Below are positions 48,018 to 51,853 of a stretch of DNA of 51,853 nucleotides, piece by piece. The DNA comes from Mesostigma viride (lineage: Eukaryota; Streptophyta; Mesostigmatophyceae; Mesostigmatales; Mesostigmataceae). Location of the stretch: the NCBI GenBank assembly GCA_009746045.1, contig RPFO01000253.1, positions 3,620,019-3,671,871 on the forward strand, given 5' to 3'. Each line of letters opens with the position of its first letter. Position 1 is the stretch's first letter. A model generated the notes under the pieces. That model was not told the DNA's origin. It searched no databases and saw only the letters and a program-made list of their open reading frames with translations. The translations under genes were made by a program, and so were the position numbers.

Positions 48018-49553
48018 TTAGACAGATAGACCAACTTGACAGTCAGCATTCATGAGCTTCCTCAGTACATTGTACTGGGCTGGGGCCTTGTGTGGCAGCT
48101 TTGTCAATGCATCAGCAGGGTTCTCCTCGCCAGGGATATGCTTCAAGTCAACCAAACTGGCCAACTCCTTCAGCAACAAGTGTAATCCAGGTAGGAAGTG
48201 TAATCCAGGTCCCGGCTTCTGGCCAGCTGCTTGTGAACAAACTGGACCATACCCATGCTGTCTGTTAGCAACAACGTCTCCATCTGCAAGGTCCAAGGGG
48301 TAACTGAAGCCAGCTCCAGCATTAACTCCTTTATGTACAAGCTGGACTGGATCCCCTCGCATATGGCCCTGCATTCTGCCACATCTGAACTGATACAGAC
48401 CCTCTTCTGCAGTCTGCTGTACCAGCTGAACAAACTTGCCCTGCTCTGATAAAAAGCAAACAGAGCAGCAGATCTCCCCCTGACCTTGGTAACCTGGCGA
48501 GCATCCATGGAACTGTCAACAAAGATCTCCAAGGTGATAGGCTGGGCAAAGTCAATCCCAGACAAAATCAGATCAGGGGTACTCTCCACCAATCGGGCTA
48601 TGACTCGAGGCTTCTCATCCTCAAGCACCTCATCAGGCATTCTGCTATGGACCATCAAAGACGGACCACAGATGCTGGCAAACCAGGCCCACATGCCTCT
48701 CAACTCAGGACCTGCAGCCTGGGCGATCTTCTCTGGCAAGGCCTTCACAATGGTCTGTTTATAATCTCCCCCAGCCTGAAGCCTGATACTCCACTCCCCA
48801 TCCCTCCTGAACAGGGTAGCCTGCATTCCACAGAACACTACAGGCTTGTTGGGTTCCTGCCACAGCTCCTTGCCCAGTGAAAACTTGCCACTGATGACAG
48901 GAATAAACTTCTTCAGCCAGGTCGTGGGGGCTAGCAAATGCAGATCATCTCCATGCAAACTAGCATACACTGGCAGACCCTCCCATTGGGCCAGCAGCAA
49001 ACAGGGATCAACTGAAGACACTCTCAAGCCACACTCACTGATCAGAGCTTCCTGCAGCGTGAGCCTCCAGATGATTGGGCTCGACCTGAGTCCTTCCAGG
49101 CCCTTCAGAATAACCAGGAATTGTTGATGCAGCTCCAGCTTCCAGATGGCAGGCACCTCAACACAGTAAGGCTCATCCTGCTTCCACACCCTCCTGCATG
49201 GCCACTTCTGAATCAGATTTTAAAAATGCCCTCTTGAAGTCCAGCAGCACTGATGACATAGCTGCTCCCCTGTTAAGCAACCCCACGTAGAGACATAGCA
49301 AAATTCTCCATGTGTCGTGTAGCATCCCTGGCGTGTACAGCTCCTCTCCTGGCAGACTCCCCGTGCCGTGATACTCATTCAGGACAGGCCTGACATGGGG
49401 CACTGATACCTCATCCACAACCTCCCTCTTCAGCACAAATCTCAAAGCAAGCTTCCTTGATGCTGGGGGACGTCTGTCTGTTGGTGCAGCACACTCAAAC
49501 TGCATGCAACCACTCCTCCAATGCCTTGGAGAAGGCGAGCTTCCAAGCCTCAA
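48018..49553 (-). pseudogene. Copia-like reverse transcriptase and RNase H
   Basis: RT N-terminal part in the frame from 49,553: LALRFVLKREVVDEVSVPHV, LPGEELYTPGMLHDTWRILL, SSVLLDFKRAFLKSD. After a shift near 49,185: PAIWKLELHQQFLVILKGLE, SSVDPCLLLAQWEGLPVYAS and LHGDDLHLLAP, where HGDDL replaces the usual YVDDM at the active site (48,941-48,956). RNase H: ITLEIFVDSSMDARQVTKV, ISSDVAECRAICEGIQSSLY, LLTDSMGMVQFVHKQLARS. A 14-bp duplication (GTGTAATCCAGGT, near 48,180-48,210) shifts the frame before the end KHIPGEENPADALTKLPHK, which is the Copia C-terminal signature. The stop is near 48,018. Confidence 0.8.
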
Positions 49554-50367
49554 ACAAAGTAGGCGAGCTCATCTCTTGGACCAGCTGGTCATATGTCAAA
49601 GGAGAGTGTGCAGCAAGGCTCCTGTGAGTTATGCCAATACTGCTGGGGTGCAACACAGCTGGAATCACCAAACTGGCTGCTGGGGGCACCTCCCCTTCAT
49701 CCCATTTTACACCCTTGACCGGCTTGACCCTGCACCTGATTGGAAATGTTGTCCTGAAATTTTCTAGGGGAATCATCCCCCAGCCATCTCTTTTCAGAGC
49801 TGTAGCTCTGATAGAAATCCCAGGATTGCCCAGAAAATTCTGACCCAAAATCACAGCTCCTCTCCTGGCAGACTCCCCGTGCCGTGATACTCATTCAGGA
49901 CAGGCCTGACATGGGGCACTGATACCTCATCCACAACCTTCCTCTTCAGCACAAATCTCAAAGCAAGCTTCCTTGATGCTGGGGGACGTCTGTCTGTTGG
50001 TGCAGCACACTCAAACTGCAACCACTCCTCCAATGCCTTGGAGAAGGCGAGCTTCCAAGCCTCAAACAAAGTAGGCGAGCTCATCTCTTGGACCAGCTGG
50101 TCATATGTCAAAGGAGAGTGTGCAGCAAGGCTCCTGTGAGTTATGCCAATACTGCTGGGGTGCAACACAGCTGGAATCACCAAACTGGCTGCTGGGGGCA
50201 CCTCCCCTTCATCCCATTTTACACCCTTGACCGGCTTGACCCTGCACCTGATTGGAAATGTTGTCCTGAAATTTTCTAGGGGAATCATCCCCCAGCCATC
50301 TCTTTCAGAGCTGTAGCTCTGATAGAAATCCCAGGATTGCCCAGAAAATTCTGACCCAAAATCACAG
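49341..50367 (-). repeat. 516-bp tandem duplication within the Copia-like polyprotein
   Basis: Unit 1 is 49,341-49,856 and unit 2 is 49,857-50,367. They differ by a 4-bp indel (GCATGCAACC against GCAACC) and one base in a T run (CTCTTTTCAG against CTCTTTCAG). Both read LVQEMSSPTLFEAWKLAFSK and VKGVKWDEGEVPPAASLVIP. ACAG occurs at both junctions. Confidence 0.93.
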
Positions 50368-51820
50368 GGCCATCATAGTCCTCTAGGACAAGGAAGGTCA
50401 CATCCACACCCATGACAGGGGCAGTAACCTCTCCCAACACCCTTAGATGCGTCCTACCACTGAAATCAGACACCCAGGGGCAACTTGGTTCTCCGACCAG
50501 CAGTTCTCCTGTATGCTGAGGTCCCATGACAGAAACCTGTGCATTGGTATCTATCTCCATGGCAGCTACCTCAGGTTCATCCAACTGGACAAGCTTGGAC
50601 ACCTTAGGCTCCTTCTTGGCTCTTTGCAAAGCCTGTACAATATCTGATAGACGCACACCCCTAGGCCTGGTGTCGGGCCGTTCCGGAGGTGCAGCCTGTC
50701 CGCCTGCTTGCCCAACCACCGTATGTGAAGGTACCCCAGGGGCCGGGCCAGGGTCACCCTGAGGGCTCGATACAGCTGTAGCACCCTGATCAGGAAGCTC
50801 CACGTCACCCCCGCCTTGTACACCAGCGGGCACCTGGAAGAGGTCTCCTTGATTACCTCCCCGGGGACGGATCTTTGACCAGGACAGACGGTGCACTGCT
50901 TGGGAGCCATCAATGGCCACCCAGCACTTATGGCCAGCGGCTTCTACTCGGGTCACCACCCCATCATGCCAGCTGCCACGTTTCCCTGGAAAGCTTGGTT
51001 CCTTCCACACAACAACCTGTTGTCCAACGTTAGGTTCTAGGACACTCCAGCCCTTGTCTTTCTGCCTCAGCTTGAGGAACTTGGCCTCTAGCTTCTCCTT
51101 CCATGCCTGCTCAGCATCAGCTGGCAGCATCCTGGTATGCAGCATAAGAGGATTGATGGCAATGTCACCAAAGAACATGGGAGTCCTGAGGTTCAGCCTA
51201 TCCTCCACAGAACGTAGCCATGCAGATGTCACAATGGCAGATGACGTCCTTGGAATCCTCTCCACCAGCAGCACAGTCTTGATCTCTTGGATGGCTCTCT
51301 CCACCACCCCTTGCTGGCCGTGGCTCTCCCTGGGTGTAATCAGCAACTCTGGAAACTCTGGCAGGTTCTCACAGCACTCAAACTGAATGTCACACTGCAA
51401 CAACTCCAACCCAGGGTACCTGCTCCTTGTCAACTTCAGAGCAGCAATTAATGTAGGCTTCTCCATGTCAGGCAGGATCTCTAGGGTCTTGTACTTGGTA
51501 TATCTGTCCACTGCCACCAGCAGCTTCAAACCCCTGATTCTCTGAATATCTACCTGCACATGGCCTGGCTGCAAAATAGGAGTCCTGGCATGAGACTGCT
51601 TGGGCTTTCTAGCAACTAGCCTGCACTTGCAAGCTTGAGCAACCTGTTGGCAGATGGAGTACAACTCACTTCCTCCCAGCCGTCTAGCAACTTGCAAAGA
51701 CTGAGCTGCATGGCCAAACATGGTATGCAACCTTGAGGCAATGTCATACAAGAGAGAAAATCTTTTATTGTCATTATTAGCACTCAAGGTATGTACAGAT
51801 CCCTTATGTACAGGAGGCAC
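50285..51820 (-). CDS. Copia-like integrase followed by a retropepsin-like domain
   Basis: One open frame of 511 codons. Zinc-binding part LLYDIASRLHTMFGHAAQSL with CQQVAQACKC; core VQVDIQRIRGLKLLVAVDRY (Asp), LELLQCDIQFE (Asp), SHGQQGVVERAIQEIKT (Glu). An SH3-like module follows (NVGQQVVVWKEPSFPGKRGS, GHKCWVAIDGSQAVHRLSW), then a Pro/Gly-rich linker. The last 130 residues look like a protease: AMEIDTNAQVSVMG (DTNA in place of DTGA) and DVTFLVLEDYDGPVILGQNF (ILG). In Copia elements protease normally precedes integrase, so the order is odd. The frame ends in the duplicated block after a one-base difference. Confidence 0.75.
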   Translation of the reverse strand: MPPVHKGSVHTLSANNDNKRFSLLYDIASRLHTMFGHAAQSLQVARRLGGSELYSICQQVAQACKCRLVARKPKQSHARTPILQPGHVQVDIQRIRGLKLLVAVDRYTKYKTLEILPDMEKPTLIAALKLTRSRYPGLELLQCDIQFECCENLPEFPELLITPRESHGQQGVVERAIQEIKTVLLVERIPRTSSAIVTSAWLRSVEDRLNLRTPMFFGDIAINPLMLHTRMLPADAEQAWKEKLEAKFLKLRQKDKGWSVLEPNVGQQVVVWKEPSFPGKRGSWHDGVVTRVEAAGHKCWVAIDGSQAVHRLSWSKIRPRGGNQGDLFQVPAGVQGGGDVELPDQGATAVSSPQGDPGPAPGVPSHTVVGQAGGQAAPPERPDTRPRGVRLSDIVQALQRAKKEPKVSKLVQLDEPEVAAMEIDTNAQVSVMGPQHTGELLVGEPSCPWVSDFSGRTHLRVLGEVTAPVMGVDVTFLVLEDYDGPVILGQNFLGNPGISIRATALKEMAGG

Positions 51821-51853
51821 CAGGGTCGTGCCTGTCAGACTGTCTCCAGCCCT

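Larger units (their letters stand above)
48018..51853 (-). mobile_element. Copia-like LTR retrotransposon, partial (5' end beyond window)
   Basis: Minus-strand integrase, protease-like, RT and RNase H domains in that order. Integrase upstream of RT is the Copia arrangement. Neither LTR can be defined because the 5' end lies outside the window. A 516-bp tandem duplication and several frame breaks show this copy is inactive, or that the assembly is imperfect here. Confidence 0.8.

Overview
The window is eukaryotic nuclear DNA made almost entirely of mobile and viral sequence. I found no confident host gene, rRNA, tRNA or CRISPR array. A polinton-like virus (PLV) carrying a tyrosine recombinase, a PAT/TOC-type tyrosine-recombinase retrotransposon, Ty3 and Copia LTR elements, two kinds of LINE and a piggyBac-type element together suggest a unicellular alga or similar protist, perhaps a chlorophyte. 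That placement is inference, because no taxonomic marker gene is present.

Region 1 (1 to about 16,500; possibly to 17,547) is an endogenous PLV. Virion genes lie on the minus strand: an Ig-like repeat protein, the major capsid protein (MCP), a small 93-residue protein, a minor-capsid-like protein, a hidden 71-codon gene, a basic protein, a 328-residue protein and a fibre-like protein of about 740 residues. A 38-bp divergent spacer at 7654-7691 separates them from plus-strand genes: a coiled-coil/AT-hook protein, the A32/FtsK-type packaging ATPase, a second AT-hook protein, a tyrosine recombinase, and a long fusion of an archaeo-eukaryotic primase with a UL9-like SF2 helicase. No DNA polymerase is visible. 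Most genes carry single-base frameshifts. The helicase is also split by a 1,697-bp piggyBac-like element inserted at TTAA, and its reading frame continues on the far side.

Region 2 (17,550-25,526) is a LINE graveyard. It holds a 5'-truncated LINE with a restriction-like endonuclease domain and a 14-bp target duplication (17,877-20,020). Next come fragments of ORF1 from a second LINE family, arranged as an inverted pair (20,031-23,390). A tandem duplication with a 31-bp tail-only insertion follows, then a 5'-truncated endonuclease/RT LINE starting near 23,921. That second family is tied to (TTAA)n tracts and a conserved 28-nt hairpin.

Region 3 (25,527-43,174) is one 17.6-kb Ty3/gypsy element inserted in the RT gene of the LINE, with nearly identical 584-bp LTRs and a CTTCG target duplication. 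On the minus strand it carries an RNase H1/viroplasmin-type hybrid-binding ORF, a polyglutamine gag with a CCHC knuckle, protease, RT-RNase H, integrase, and about 3.4 kb of unrecognised ORFs before the 3' LTR. Nested inside it are a 503-bp inverted-repeat element with a minisatellite core (27,159-27,661) and a complete PAT-like element with split direct repeats (36,855-42,239).

Region 4 (43,175-51,853) has the 3' half of the interrupted LINE (to 44,547), a third ORF1 copy (45,079-46,644), non-coding sequence, and a Copia-like element on the minus strand running off the window. The Copia element has integrase, a protease-like domain and RT-RNase H, and contains a 516-bp tandem duplication.

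Frameshifts occur in every element, including ones whose repeats are nearly identical, and several sit at homopolymer runs. Some may therefore be sequence errors rather than biological decay.
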